From Beta vulgaris subsp. vulgaris (taxonomy: Eukaryota > Streptophyta > Magnoliopsida > Caryophyllales > Amaranthaceae), in assembly GCF_026745355.1 (NCBI RefSeq), contig NC_079206.1:9634031-9698030 (forward strand): a stretch of 64,000 nucleotides of DNA, read 5' to 3'. The position numbers and the translations under genes are program-made. The notes beneath the pieces were generated by a model that saw only the letters and a program-made list of their open reading frames with translations, did not search any database and was not told where the DNA came from. Of the stretch, positions 25,138 to 36,758 are shown one piece after another. How positions within the stretch are numbered: position 1 is the stretch's first letter; every line of letters begins with the position of its first letter.

Positions 25138-27205
25138 TAATTATTCTCATTACCATCATAACTATTTACAAACTTATATATAAATCATAATGCTTATAAT
25201 AATAAATCATGTATATAAAGTTTGGATTGATTGTCTACTCGTTATTATTGTCATTTGTTATAATATATAATAAACATATGAAGAGTTGTTCTACTCCTCT
25301 ACTCATTAGAGTGGTTTTACTGCAGTTGATTATTCGAAATAAGATTTGACTAAGAGAATACACTAAACATCAGGTAATCAATATGTGTTTTTATTGGTTT
25401 TTCGTTGTCATCCATATATTTATCGAACACACACATATGTATATATATATGTCGGTCTTAATACTCTTATTAATATGTTTTGTTTTCAAAATCCATAACA
25501 AAATCAAGATGGCCCGAGCATGAGTTACCCGAAGTTGAATTGACGTTCAACAAACTTAATTACTCTACCTATGATTGAATAAGTTTGTGTAATTAAGATC
25601 ATAATGCAAAATTTTGTGTAATTAAGTTTGTAGTTGAATAAGTTGATTGAAGCTTCATTAGCACAATCAGTCATCATGTAAACATACTCTACCTATGAAA
25701 ATCATAATGCTTATAATAGTTATTTTCAAACTTAAATATCAATCATAATGCTTAAAATAAATAAATCATTTATATAAAGTTTGGAATTAATCGTCTACTC
25801 GTTATTATTGTCTTTGGTTATAATATATAATATTAAAACATATGAAGAGTCGTTCTACTCTTTCACTCATTAGAGTGGTTTTATGGAGTTGATTATTCGA
25901 AATAAGAGTTGACTAAGAGTCTAAGAGAATACACTAAACATCATGATAATCAATATAGTGTTTAGCTTTTATATGGGGTAATGATATAGGGATATAATTT
26001 ACTATTATTAGTATTGTGCAACATATGAACCCGCGTTATAATCACGTAGGCGGTAGACCTCATATAGTCATATGAACCGCCGTTGTAAATCTATGAATGT
26101 ATGATTATCATTTGTTAACTATTTATTGTTATTGTTATTGTATTGTTATTGTTATTGTTATGTTATGTTATTGTTATTGTTATTGTTATTGTTATTGTTA
26201 TTGTTATTGTTATTTATTCCTCTTCGTATTTGTATTACTATAATAATAAATCCTTTATATGAATTTGAACTGATCTTGTACTCGTTATTATTGTCGTTGG
26301 TTATGAATTATGATATATAATATTAAAACATATGAAGAGTCGCCTCTACTCCTTTACTCATTAGGGTGGTTTTACGCAGTTGATTAGTCGAAATAAGAGT
26401 TGACTAAGAGAATACACTAACATCACGATAATCAATATAGTGTTTTTATTGGTTTTTCGTTATTATCCACATATTAATCGCACACACACATATGTATGTA
26501 TATGTTGATCTTAATACTTTTATTAATACGATTCGTTTACATATATATACAAAGTTAAGAGAAGACCACAAATATTATACATACTAGTATTAAACTATAG
26601 TATAACATTCCCCTCAAAAAAAAAAAAACTATAGTATAACATAAAAACAATTAACTTAAATAATATTATAGCTTATAAAGACAAGGGAGTGTTATTGTTG
26701 TTAATCTTATACTAGTATAAACTATATTTTACTTGTTTAATAAGTTGATTAACTATTTTACTTAACTTATGGTTGTTACTTGTTACATGTTCTTATGATT
26801 ATATTCATTTTCATTTGATGATTATTTGTAGTATTGTTCTCATTACCATCATAGCTATTTACAATTATATATCAATCATAATATAATAATAATTTATATA
26901 AAGTTTGGAATTGATCGTATACTCGTTATTATTGTCTTGGTTATAATATATAATATTAAATCATACGAATAGTCGTTCTACTCCTTTACTCATTAGAGTC
27001 GTTTTACGCAGTTGATAAATAAGAGTTGACTAAAAGACTACATTAAACATCACGGTAATCAATATAGTGTTTTTATTGATTTTTCGTTGTCATCCTTATA
27101 TATATATTTATCGATCTTAATACTTTTATTAATATGATTCATTTACAAAATACATAACAAAATCAAGATGACCCGATCAGGAGTTACCTGAAGTTGAATT
27201 GGCGT
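25138..27205. repeat. Four diverged copies of a 300-400 bp block inside the hAT-like element
   Basis: Copies are at about 25138-25560, 25690-25960, 26225-26560 and 26836-27205. They share TACTCGTTATTATTGTC, 'tcattagagtggttttac' and 'gttgactaagagaatacac' phrases in the same order. The common phrase recurs at roughly 25236, 25795, 26278 and 26919, so spacing is about 480-640 bp. The first and last copies also share a downstream 'gagttacc...gaagttgaattg' segment, suggesting the unit was once longer. Confidence 0.85.
26118..26216. repeat. (TTATTG)n microsatellite
   Basis: A hexamer-like run of TTATTG/TTGTTA units within the hAT-like element. Confidence 0.9.
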
Positions 27206-27769
27206 TCAACAGCGAATGGACCCGATGTTTCACAATAATCGAACTAAGATGAGTAAGATCATTACTAATTCAACCCGAGTACATTTCACTTAACTCAACC
27301 GCACATGGAGCCTACATACGATATTCGCAAACCCGGCTAAAAAAATGTCAAAGGGCAATTATACCCGAGAATGGATCGAATTGTGAACGGAACGTTCAGA
27401 CCTGTCCGGCACCCGGGAATCCAATGATTCAAATGTGTTCGACCCAGTTGAACAAAACCTGACCAGTCATGACCTGGGGCACTGACAATCAGAATCTTGA
27501 CCTGTCCGGGTATGACCTGGTTCGCCGTGGGTATACCCAGAACCTGTTTACTAACCTGTTTTGACACCACTACTTGCAGATTGCTTTTTGCTTATAGTTA
27601 TGATTTATGAAGACTACTCCGGATTTAGGAATGAGGAAGTGGAGACGTGGGGTTGGCAATTAAGAATGGGAGTAGGTAGGGGGCTAAAACCGTGAGTAAT
27701 TGTACAGTATCTTTAATTTTATTAGTTGTCAAGTTAAAGTGAAAATGAACAAATAAATAAATCACAGAG

Positions 27770-29008
27770 TAGCGGACCTCATTAAACAAAACGTGTGGGA
27801 TCTAAGTGCCCTCTCGTACCCCCTGCCTAATTTCATTGTTGACCAGATTCTTTTCCTCCCCATTCCTTTCCAAAATGGTAGAGATATGAAGTTCTCCACC
27901 CTCGTTCATAATGGTAAGTTCTCTCTCTCTCGAGCGTACTCCAAGGTGGTGCAAAATAGATTGGCCAAGCAGGGAAGTGAGTGGATGAGTCTTCGAATTC
28001 CCCTTAAACTTCACATCTTTGTTTGGCTTATGTGGTGGGATCACCTTCCTTCTCGTTGAATCTTGTACTGTATGAATATAGTCCCGAACCCAGATTGCTC
28101 GTGTTGTGATTTGGGGGAGGAGAGGTTTTTCCATGTCTTGCGAGATTTCTACTATGCCTCCCAAGTTTGGGACTTACTCACCCCTTCCCCCCCCCCCCCG
28201 ATAATTTTTGGGAGATCTCGAAGGTTGGGGATTGGCTTTATGCCCCTCTGACTTCGGATCATGAGTTTTGGGGGATCAAATGGTCGATATTAGTCCCCTT
28301 CATTTGTTTTGAGATTTGGAAGGCTCGTAATCACCTGGTCTTTGATGCTAAAAAACATGCTCCCTCCTAACACATTTTAAATGTTGATATTGCCCTTGTT
28401 AAGGAATTCATTGCACACCAAAACTCATTTTCCCTCCCTCGGAGCCAACCCCTCTTTCTCGTGTTAGTTTTCCTTTTCCCCGGTCCATGTGAATGTCGAC
28501 GCTTCCTTTATGAACATTGAAATCGAGTCATGTTTTGCAGGTGTTATACGGGATAGTCTAGAAATTTAGTGTTTTGGTTTTTATTGTTTGGTATATGCTA
28601 CTAACCCACTACATGCAGAACTTTTGGCTATCCGCCAAGGGCTCCACATAGTTAGCAAAGCAAATTACTTCCATTTTGTGCTTCATTCGGATTGTAAACA
28701 GGTGATTGACATGCTCAATAGTGGTGACACGCAAATTGAGGATTTTTATAGTGATATTTATTATGAATTGCAGGGAACTGCAACATTACTTTCAAGAGAC
28801 AAGATTCACTTTCATTAGGAGAACAGAGAACCATATTGCATATGCTCTTGCGCATGGTTATAGGATGGGGCATGAAACCCTCAATGTAATTAGGCGTTTT
28901 CCCACTCCCCTTAATTATTGCCAAAACTTATTATCTACATATTGTAATAGGCTTCCAGCCTTAATTTATTGTTAATCTAATATTACCGTTGTTCACCAAA
29001 AAAAAAAT
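27770..29008 (+). pseudogene. Decayed 3' end of an L1-type LINE ORF2
   Basis: Translated fragments in shifting frames follow plant L1 order. A zinc-binding region (LKLHIFVWLMWWDHLPSR, then DCSCCDLGEERFFHVLRD) and an FICFEIWKARN segment come first. RNase H follows with a VDASF-like start, HAELLAIRQGL and HSDCKQVIDML. Many stops and shifts interrupt it. The sequence ends in an A run at about 28998-29006, giving plus orientation. The endonuclease and reverse transcriptase are missing, so it is a 5'-truncated copy. No target duplication was found. Confidence 0.85.
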
Positions 29009-30005
29009 TCTAATTAAAGGTTGTTCCTTTCCAATTTATCGAGTGTAATATTGAATGCAGATTCAAAAAGGTTAATTATATATGGTATATATTTTGCTTC
29101 ATCTCAACCTGTTCTCCAAAAAAAGTCCGCAATAATTACTTATTCACCAAAAAATTTCAATCCTTATAATTTAATTTAGCACAGAGCCCTGAATTGCACG
29201 AAACTGCCCTAATAGCTAACTTCATAAAAAGAATAGATCCAATCCAAAGACCAAAATCTTACGATATACTGAAATATGCTACGGCCATAATGTAAATAAT
29301 GGAACAAAAACATTTGTATTAGATAATGTAATAGTCAAATTAGTATTATTTAAATATAAATTATAAGTAGTGTAAGATTTTATGTTTAACTAAATTAAAA
29401 AAAAATAAAAATAAATAAGTAGTCAATTTTTATCCTAAAACTAATTGTTAATCAATATGGTAACTCCACAAGCTTATAAATTTATATATTTTTCTTCGCA
29501 TATAATATGGATCGGAATAACACTTCCATTCGCATATGCATTATTCATAGGATCTTAACACATTATTATGCTAAAGTTGATGACAACGACTCACAAGGAC
29601 CATGCATGTCGTTCAGTACATCAACTTGAATCATAATTCTATTCTTGCTGCCCATTGAGATAATTGAGGTAATAACAATAGAGAAATCCTTATATCCCCT
29701 CATTGACTCATTAAGAGAACAAGGACAGAATTTGGTAAAATGACACTTTCATGGACATACGTAAACCTGGCCTTATTCGATCTATTACAACAACGTAACG
29801 TGGTAGGATGGTACATATGTGATATGACTATATGAGTGCCAATGTGCCATCAGACACTGCTTCAAACTAACTCAAACCAAAAAAAAAAAGACTGGTTCAA
29901 CATCTCACCTGCTACAAGTGACACTGTCACTACTATACGTCTATACTTGAACCATTGATGAAATTACTATATGTTAAAAACTGTTACTAGATCTTTTCCT
30001 TGACT
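29009..30005. other. Upstream region of the GDSL gene
   Basis: AT-rich DNA between the LINE remnant and the GDSL start codon. It should hold the promoter, but I could not single out a convincing TATA box. Confidence 0.4.
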
Positions 30006-33000
30006 ATGATAAAGGACATGAATAACCCTCCTTTGAGCTACTGCTCATCTTTAGGGCTACTAGTCTCTTTTAACATTCTTTGCCTTCTATTTTTGCCTTG
30101 TATTTCTTTAACTTCATTCATATTTGGTGACTCGTTGCTTGATGCTGGAAACAACGATTATCTCTTCACCCTCTCCAAAGCGGACTCTCCTCCTTATGGT
30201 ATAGACTTTTCGGCTTCCGGCGGCCAGCCCACCGGGAGATTCACTAACGGTCGTACGGTTTCCGATATTATAGGTAATATTTTGACAATAAATCAGGGGC
30301 CGGCTAATATGGAGAACATGTAATGTTATTAAACTCATCCTATATTAAAAGGAAAATGATATATGTAGCCCTTAGGGCTATGTATAAGGTGCTTAAAATG
30401 AAAATAAAATATTGAATCAAGCATTTATTACCTCAGTTGATGTGAAAATGTGTCTTAAATTCTTAAACTGTTTCCATTTAAAGAAATGTATTTAATGCTT
30501 ATATGTAACCCTAAGGGCTACATATAACATTACCCATATTAAAATCATGACCCTTGTGTAGTTATGTCGTAAGATTTTTAACGAGGAATGCTATGTGATT
30601 AGTTACTTACCAATAAGCGTCCATTTTGGAAATAGCACATGGTATCAGGTATGATACTAATTACACATAGTTTGGTACTAACAGATCAGACTACTGCTAT
30701 ACCATCAATTAAGTATTTTCTAGGACGAACCATGCACATTGGCACTTATTTATATAAAAGTTTTGGTACTTTATTGGTACCATAATACTTTTAGTACCTC
30801 ATATTGGTATTTAGAAATGCTAATTTGGTACCTTAAATAAGTGTAATGGTCCAAAGACCTTCATTGGTGTGATTGAATATTTTTTTTTCGTTTTCATTCA
30901 TTTTAAGGTCAGTTTCATACAAACAGATCGATTTATGATTTTTCTCTTAAATTTTCCCTAGCTCAAAAAGAATACACCTATCACACATCAACCTTTAGTT
31001 TTTTAGGGAGACCATCCATGACTAGATTACTTTAATATATGATACTTAACTTTCGGATTGAAAAAGATGACAGTGGACCGTATGCTTGGCCGTACGATTT
31101 AAATTAGAGTTTTCTTCTTCTAAATGTTAAACTGGGTGCAGGACAGTTATTAGGAGCCAAATCTTTTCCTCCACCATTCCTAGCTCCGAACTCCCAAGAG
31201 AACGCGATTCATGTTGGAATAAATTATGCCTCTGGATCAGCTGGAATATTGGTTGAAACTGGATCAATGTTTGTATGTCGCTAATGCATTGACATGCTTT
31301 TAATTGTATACCCTCTTATCTCTAATCGTTGTTCAAGTTTGACTTTTAAATTATTTAGTACCTCACTTTGAAAATACTTTTAAATGTATTAATTAAAACA
31401 AATACTATTATGCAAAATTTTGTTGGATTTAATTTCTCAAAGATATTTTCAATATGCAATTTTTATGATTTATATTCTTACACTGTTATCAAATCAAAAT
31501 AATAGTGAAATGGCAAACATAAAAGTCAAACTCAAATGACTATTAGAAAACAGAGACATTAACTTTGAAAATCTGAGACGTTTTTGATTTTATGAAGATA
31601 GGGAGAATTCCACTACAGGAGCAAGTGGACTACTTTGAGCAAACAAAAGCTCATATAGTTGAGAAAATGGGAGAAACAGCAGCAAATATTCTCCTAAAGA
31701 ATGCAATTTTCTCAATTGCTATTGGGTCTAATGACATCCTCAACTATATACAGCCATCTATACCATTTATTGGGCAGGAAAAGGTTGAACCATCTATGTT
31801 CCAGGACTTCATGCTCTCTAACCTGACCATGCAACTCAAGGTACATATTAAAACGCCTCCATTATTAAATTTAAAAAATGGTATTTATCTCATTATCTGT
31901 ATGTCCTCATGAATTTTCGATCATTTTCTACCCTCATCTTGTGACAATATTGTATTGTACCCTTCCGTTGATGAAAGTTATTCAAAGAATCTTGTCATTA
32001 GTTGGACATTAACAAGTTCTATATTTATGATGCATTTTAAGAAATTCTAAGTTTGATTACTAGGTAATGTTGTACTTTTAATTGACTTCTATCAAGAAAT
32101 TTATACTCATCTATTGAAATAAATCAAATAAATAAGAATATATAGTGACAAAGAAGCCACCCTAGTTATTGTTCGGAACAACTATTTTCGGATTGTAATA
32201 TGTTTAACATTATTAGATAATGAATGAAATGCCATGTTCAAAAAAAAATAAAAAAAATAGTGAGAAAGAAGGGGATATAAACCACATGCAAAGAAAAAGG
32301 CAAGATATGGCTAATCTTTATTGATTTGTGAAGCGATTACACAAGTTAGGGGCGAGCAAGTTCGTTGTAGTAGGCATTGGACCGTTGGGATGCATACCCT
32401 TTGTTCGCGCTATCAAGCTAGTTTGGTTCAAGAATTGTTCGAATGAGGTGAATGAGTTCATTCAAGGCTACAACAGAAAACTAAACAAGGAGCTAAGTTT
32501 ACTGAATGAAAATATGGGACAGGAAGCTACCTTTGTTTATGGTAACTCCTATGATATATTCATGGGTATCATATCTAATTATCTTCACTATGGTAAGATT
32601 AATTGTATCATGAAAGCCAATTAATACCCAAGATCATTTATACTTAGGCTCCGTTTGGTAGAGCGTAAAACGTTTTCTTGGAAAATTATTTTCCTCTATT
32701 TTCAGTTTTACATTTTAGGTTGGCAAAGGAGTGTAAAACCATTTTCCGTTGGTCGGTGTAAAATTACACTCCCAATGATGGAAAACCATTTTCCCTTCAA
32801 AATGAAAGGAAAATTGTTTTCCTTATCTCTCTTACACACTCCTCTCACTACCTCCTTACTTTCCCTTTCATATTTCTTTCACTTTCATTATTTTCCTTAT
32901 ATGGAACCAAACAACGGAAAACTAATTTCGGAATTGCGTTTTCCATTGTAAATTATTTTCCATGAAAATCATTTTACACTGAAAACGTTTTACGTTCTAC

Positions 33001-33308
33001 CAAACGGAGTCTTAGTTAATGCAATTCTAGAAGAAGTTAATTAACTTGGTCTATGTGATGGGTGCATACTTGCAGGATTTGGAAATGCAAAGGATCCATG
33101 TTGCGGTGGATATTTTCCTCCATTTATGTGCTTCAAAGGGAAGGATATAAGTACAAGTTCTCTTCTATGTGAAGATAGGTCAAAGTACATTTTTTGGGAT
33201 GCATATCATCCAACTGAAGCTTTCAACTTAATCATGGCCAAACAATTGCTTGATGGGGATCAAAGGATCACTTCTCCAATCAATATTCGGCAGCTTTACC
33301 AATACTAG
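30006..33308 (+). CDS. GDSL esterase/lipase, five exons, 377 aa
   Basis: Exons: 30006-30273, 31142-31272, 31598-31840, 32334-32592 and 33076-33308. All introns are GT-AG, phases agree, and the sum is 378 codons with the stop. The family consists of secreted serine hydrolases acting on esters and lipids; the natural substrate is unknown. A hydrophobic signal segment (about residues 18-36) precedes FGDSLLDAGNN with the catalytic Ser at about 43. NYASGSAGI supplies the Gly block, GSNDILNY the Asn block, and DAYHPTEAFN the Asp/His pair (about 342 and 345). The length is usual for plant GDSL proteins. The wording resembles the Arabidopsis At5g41890 type, from memory only. An in-frame ATG at 30018 is an alternative start. 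Introns 1 and 4 hold MITEs; the exons are clean. Confidence 0.9.
30342..30544. mobile_element. Mutator-like MITE (185 bp) in GDSL intron 1
   Basis: The body is 30351-30535 with a perfect 9-bp duplication ATATTAAAA at 30342-30350 and 30536-30544. It is the same family as the copy at 21213-21991, inverted. Each end contains a GTAGCCC(T)TAGGGCTA palindrome. It begins about 77 bp after the splice donor of exon 1. Confidence 0.9.
32644..33014. mobile_element. Tourist-like MITE (365 bp) in GDSL intron 4
   Basis: The body is 32647-33011, flanked by TTA on both sides. The termini are GGCTCCGTTTGGTAGAGCGT and its near-perfect inverse. A related copy lies at 49334-50009. It ends about 65 bp before the exon 5 start, so it could affect splicing. 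Confidence 0.85.
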
Positions 33309-34832
33309 GTCGTCACTACCTAATTGTTTGGGGAAGCTCAAGCTCATAGAATGTTGTACTTGGAAAAACTTGTAGTAGTAACTAATAATTGCTCTGAGTA
33401 ACATGCACTATTGCATTACAATTACTAGGTGAACATTTACTTTTTTCAAACTAGTATATTTTTCAAGGGTGAAAAAATGCAATTGTATTACATAAATATC
33501 CACTACATGACATATTTCCCCCCCGCTAAAAATCCTCCACTTACATTCAAAAAGAAAATCCTCCACTCACATATGCATGAGTCAATTATGTTTTTTTTTT
33601 GCTACTCCTAAGTCTAATGCCTAGTTAAGACGTATTCTCATAATATCCTCACATAAGTATGTCTATTGTGAAACCAGGCCGGTTCATTTTTGTAACAGAA
33701 AATTAATGTGAAGTAACTAAGTAGGAGATTGTTACATCTACTCACTGGTAAATTATTCATTAAAAAAATAGACAATTAAAAAATAATTAATTCTATTGAA
33801 TTAAATTCCACTAATTATTTATATTTATCTCTAGTAAATAGACTACTTATTAGATACACAAACTTTTTTGCGACGAAATAACGTCTGGTTGCTATTTCTA
33901 GCTTTGTTTGTGTTTGACGGATGGGCACTTGGAGGCATCCGCGTAAACATAAATTGTTATCATCAAATTAACAACGATAAAAGGTTTGACCAAAAGTGTC
34001 TCATTTAATATACTCCTATGCCAAATGGCTACAAGAGGACTGACTTTAACACTTAACAGTATCTTCGACAACCGCCAACTACACCAATCCTAGTAAACAC
34101 TAGGCGTTGACTTATGATGTCTTCACTTTATTTCCACAACATTTCAAGCAGGAGTCCCCCCAAAACCTCTTCAGAAATTCAGAAATAAGAATAACATCTT
34201 CAGAATTCAAACCAATCCCTCTTTTCTTTTAAAAAAATCATGGGGTTGTGGCTTCCCAAAGCACTAAAGTTTTAGGTGAATATGAATGTGCGAGAAAGTC
34301 AACACCACTACTTTAGCTGGCTGGCTATGAGTTATGGCTCTATTTAGCGCGTATTTCAAACATCCAGCTCTCTAATACTCCTACACTGTCAAAGTCAGCA
34401 GATATAATATTATAACTCAACGCTACTAAGGTCTAAGGATGGCCTATTAATCACAAATACAGGTACGTGTTCGAATGTTAGAATTAGTTATTGTCTAATA
34501 TGTTTATATTGAAGTATTCATTATGTATAAGTACAAATAATTTTGAGTTGAAATTATATTAGATAAAATTAAATACTACTTGATTACACATTCTAAATCA
34601 TTGGAATCAAGTTGGAGATCTTGCTTCAAACTTTTGTAAATAGATTCATTTAGGAGTTAGATCAAGAAATTGCTTCTTGTTTAATGTGAAAGAGAGTTGT
34701 TTTTCTTGTTGTATTGATATTCATCTCTATTCATATTGATACAAGGAAAATTATACCTAGTGATTTTGAATAGTGTCCTATATATGGACCCCCTTTTCTC
34801 ATCTTTCTCAATTCTAGTGTCTTTACTACATA
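33309..34832. other. Downstream of GDSL, intergenic
   Basis: Contains the GDSL 3' untranslated region at its start. No other gene is seen. A weak tRNA B-box-like phrase (GTTCGAATG) at about 34471 is not enough to call a SINE. Confidence 0.4.
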
Positions 34833-35150
34833 CTCCCTCCGTTTCCTAAAGATCTTCCTTGTTACTGTTCCTACAGATATCAAGGAGGATCCATTTGTGT
34901 GGGCTTGTGGGGTGGGTAAAGTAGGAGAGAGAAAGGGGTTAAGATAAATAAACAAATAAAAATGGGTTAAAGTAGGAGAGGAAAGGGAGTAAAATTGAAT
35001 TACTAATGTAATGGTGGACCATATGATAGAGACATAAGAGGGCAAAAAAGGGAAAAAATTTCCAAATAAAGAATAAAGTAAAAGAGGAAAGATCTTTTGG
35101 AAACGCCCTTAAACGGAAAGAGGGAAGATCTTTAGGAAACGGAGGGAGTA
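34831..35150. mobile_element. Stowaway MITE (316 bp)
   Basis: The body is 34833-35148, flanked by TA. The ends are CTCCCTCCGTTTCCTAAAGA and its perfect inverse, the hallmark Stowaway (Tc1/mariner-derived) terminus. Confidence 0.95.
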
Positions 35151-35179
35151 TGTGACATGTATCAATAAAAAAAAAAGAA

Positions 35180-35466
35180 ATTATATATATATATATATAT
35201 ATAGAAGTGAGTTCATATGAGAATGCATACTTATATGAGAAATGAGAATGAAATTTTACACGCTATAACTCTTATGAAAAAGTGATATAACTCCAAAAAC
35301 AAAATATTTGAATTTTCAAAATTCAAAAAATACAAATTTCTTTTTGAATTCAAAATTTTTTAGAGAGATATAACTCTAATGAATAAGCGTTGTAATTCTA
35401 AACCAATCGTGTGGTTGAGATTCATTCTCATTTCTCATGTAAGGAGCATTCTCATGTGATCTTGCC

Positions 35467-35560
<94 letters not shown>
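35180..35560. mobile_element. MITE flanked by (TA)n microsatellites
   Basis: A core at about 35204-35467 has an inverted repeat of about 45 bp (ACATGAGAATGC-type ends with ATGAGAAATGAGAAT inside). It is bordered by (AT)n at 35183-35203 and by a long (TA)n at 35467-35559. This arrangement recalls Micron-type MITEs, which sit in TA repeats. Open frames across it are read-through of the repeat. Confidence 0.7.
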
Positions 35561-35561
<1 letters not shown>

Positions 35562-36363
35562 GGGGGAATTATCAGTGCATATCCGACATTGAGCATCCAT
35601 TCCAATACCCTATAACATATTTCTTCTGTTTTTATTAGTTGATCCATTTCTTTAGGCATATTTGTCAGTCACTAATTTGAACTTTAATATCTCTAATTAT
35701 CAATAAGAAAAAAATACTAAATTGATATCTAAAAAAAATATTGAGACAAATCTAACAAGACCTCGCATGATTGTAATTTTTCATTAGTACAAATCACAAG
35801 AAATAATCAAATATGCATTGAGATAAATCTAACAATATTTCAATAATTATATTTTTCCTCAAGTACAAATCACAAGTATGTATATTATCAAAGTCAAAAT
35901 GAGTCATCGAATAAAAAATGGAAAAAATAGATGGTAAATTAGAGGTTGGGTAGGCATCTAATCCTGAGAGGCCAAGATGACCTCTCACAGGGGCATTTTT
36001 GACATTTCGCACAAAAAAACAAAAAAAAACAGACCCTGAACTTTGATACCAACTTATGCCAAAGCTCAGTAAAATTGAAACCAATACTAAAATAACTCTT
36101 ACTTTGGTACCTAATTATTAGTAAACTTTGGTATCAACTTTGAGTTTTTGTATCAATTATAATTACTTTAGTATCAACTTTGAGTTTTTGTATCAATTAT
36201 AATTACTTTAGTATCAACTTTGAGCTTTGGTATTAGTAGTAATACCAAAGTAATACTTTGGTACCTCAAAATAACAAAATTTTGGCCTCTTGAGCTTTAG
36301 TACCTAAGTAACTCTTACTTCAATTGGTACCTTCAGATTTCAAAATGAGAGGCCAAATTGTCA
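35561..36363. other. Intergenic with a small tandem repeat
   Basis: At about 36128-36230 a 47-bp unit (tatcaactttgagtttttgt and following) occurs two to three times in tandem. No gene is recognised. Confidence 0.6.
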
Positions 36364-36758
36364 CTCCCTCTGTCCTATAATATAAGCCCCCTTTTCTTAT
36401 TAAAGTGTCACAAAATATAAGTCCTATTTCTATTTTCAATCAATAATTATGCCCAAAATACCCTCATGAAAATAATTTAATTCCCAAAAAGTCCTTATAA
36501 TTTCAGCTTTCAATGCACCATTATTAATGATAAAATGAAATCTTTTACCCCATCTCACTCTTCTACACATTAAACCATGCAATATTAATGTCCAGTTTTA
36601 TTTTTTGTTAAAAAGAAAAAAAAATTGTAGATGTTTCCCAATAAAAATAAATCTTTTTATTTAAATAAAACAAGATTCCATCTATACTAATATATTAAAA
36701 GGCGTGCCTAAACAAGCAACGGTGCCACGTGGCGCTCTCCCTAAGGGCGTTTTACTCC

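Larger units (their letters stand above)
23264..27579. mobile_element. Large non-coding hAT-like element (4.3 kb)
   Basis: The body is 23272-27571 between perfect 8-bp duplications ACTTGCAG (23264-23271 and 27572-27579). The ends carry AGTGGTGTCA at 23276-23285 and its inverse at 27562-27571; four extra bases lie outside the left copy. Subterminal 'acctgacc' repeats crowd both ends, as in hAT elements. Inside are a GAC-rich repeat (24060-24290), a fourfold repeat block (25.14-27.20 kb) and microsatellites. I saw no transposase or hAT dimerisation domain, so it would need a helper. Confidence 0.85.

Noticed and set aside
35411..35659. Open frames on both strands with long Tyr-Ile runs
   Set aside because: Pure read-through of the (TA)n microsatellite.
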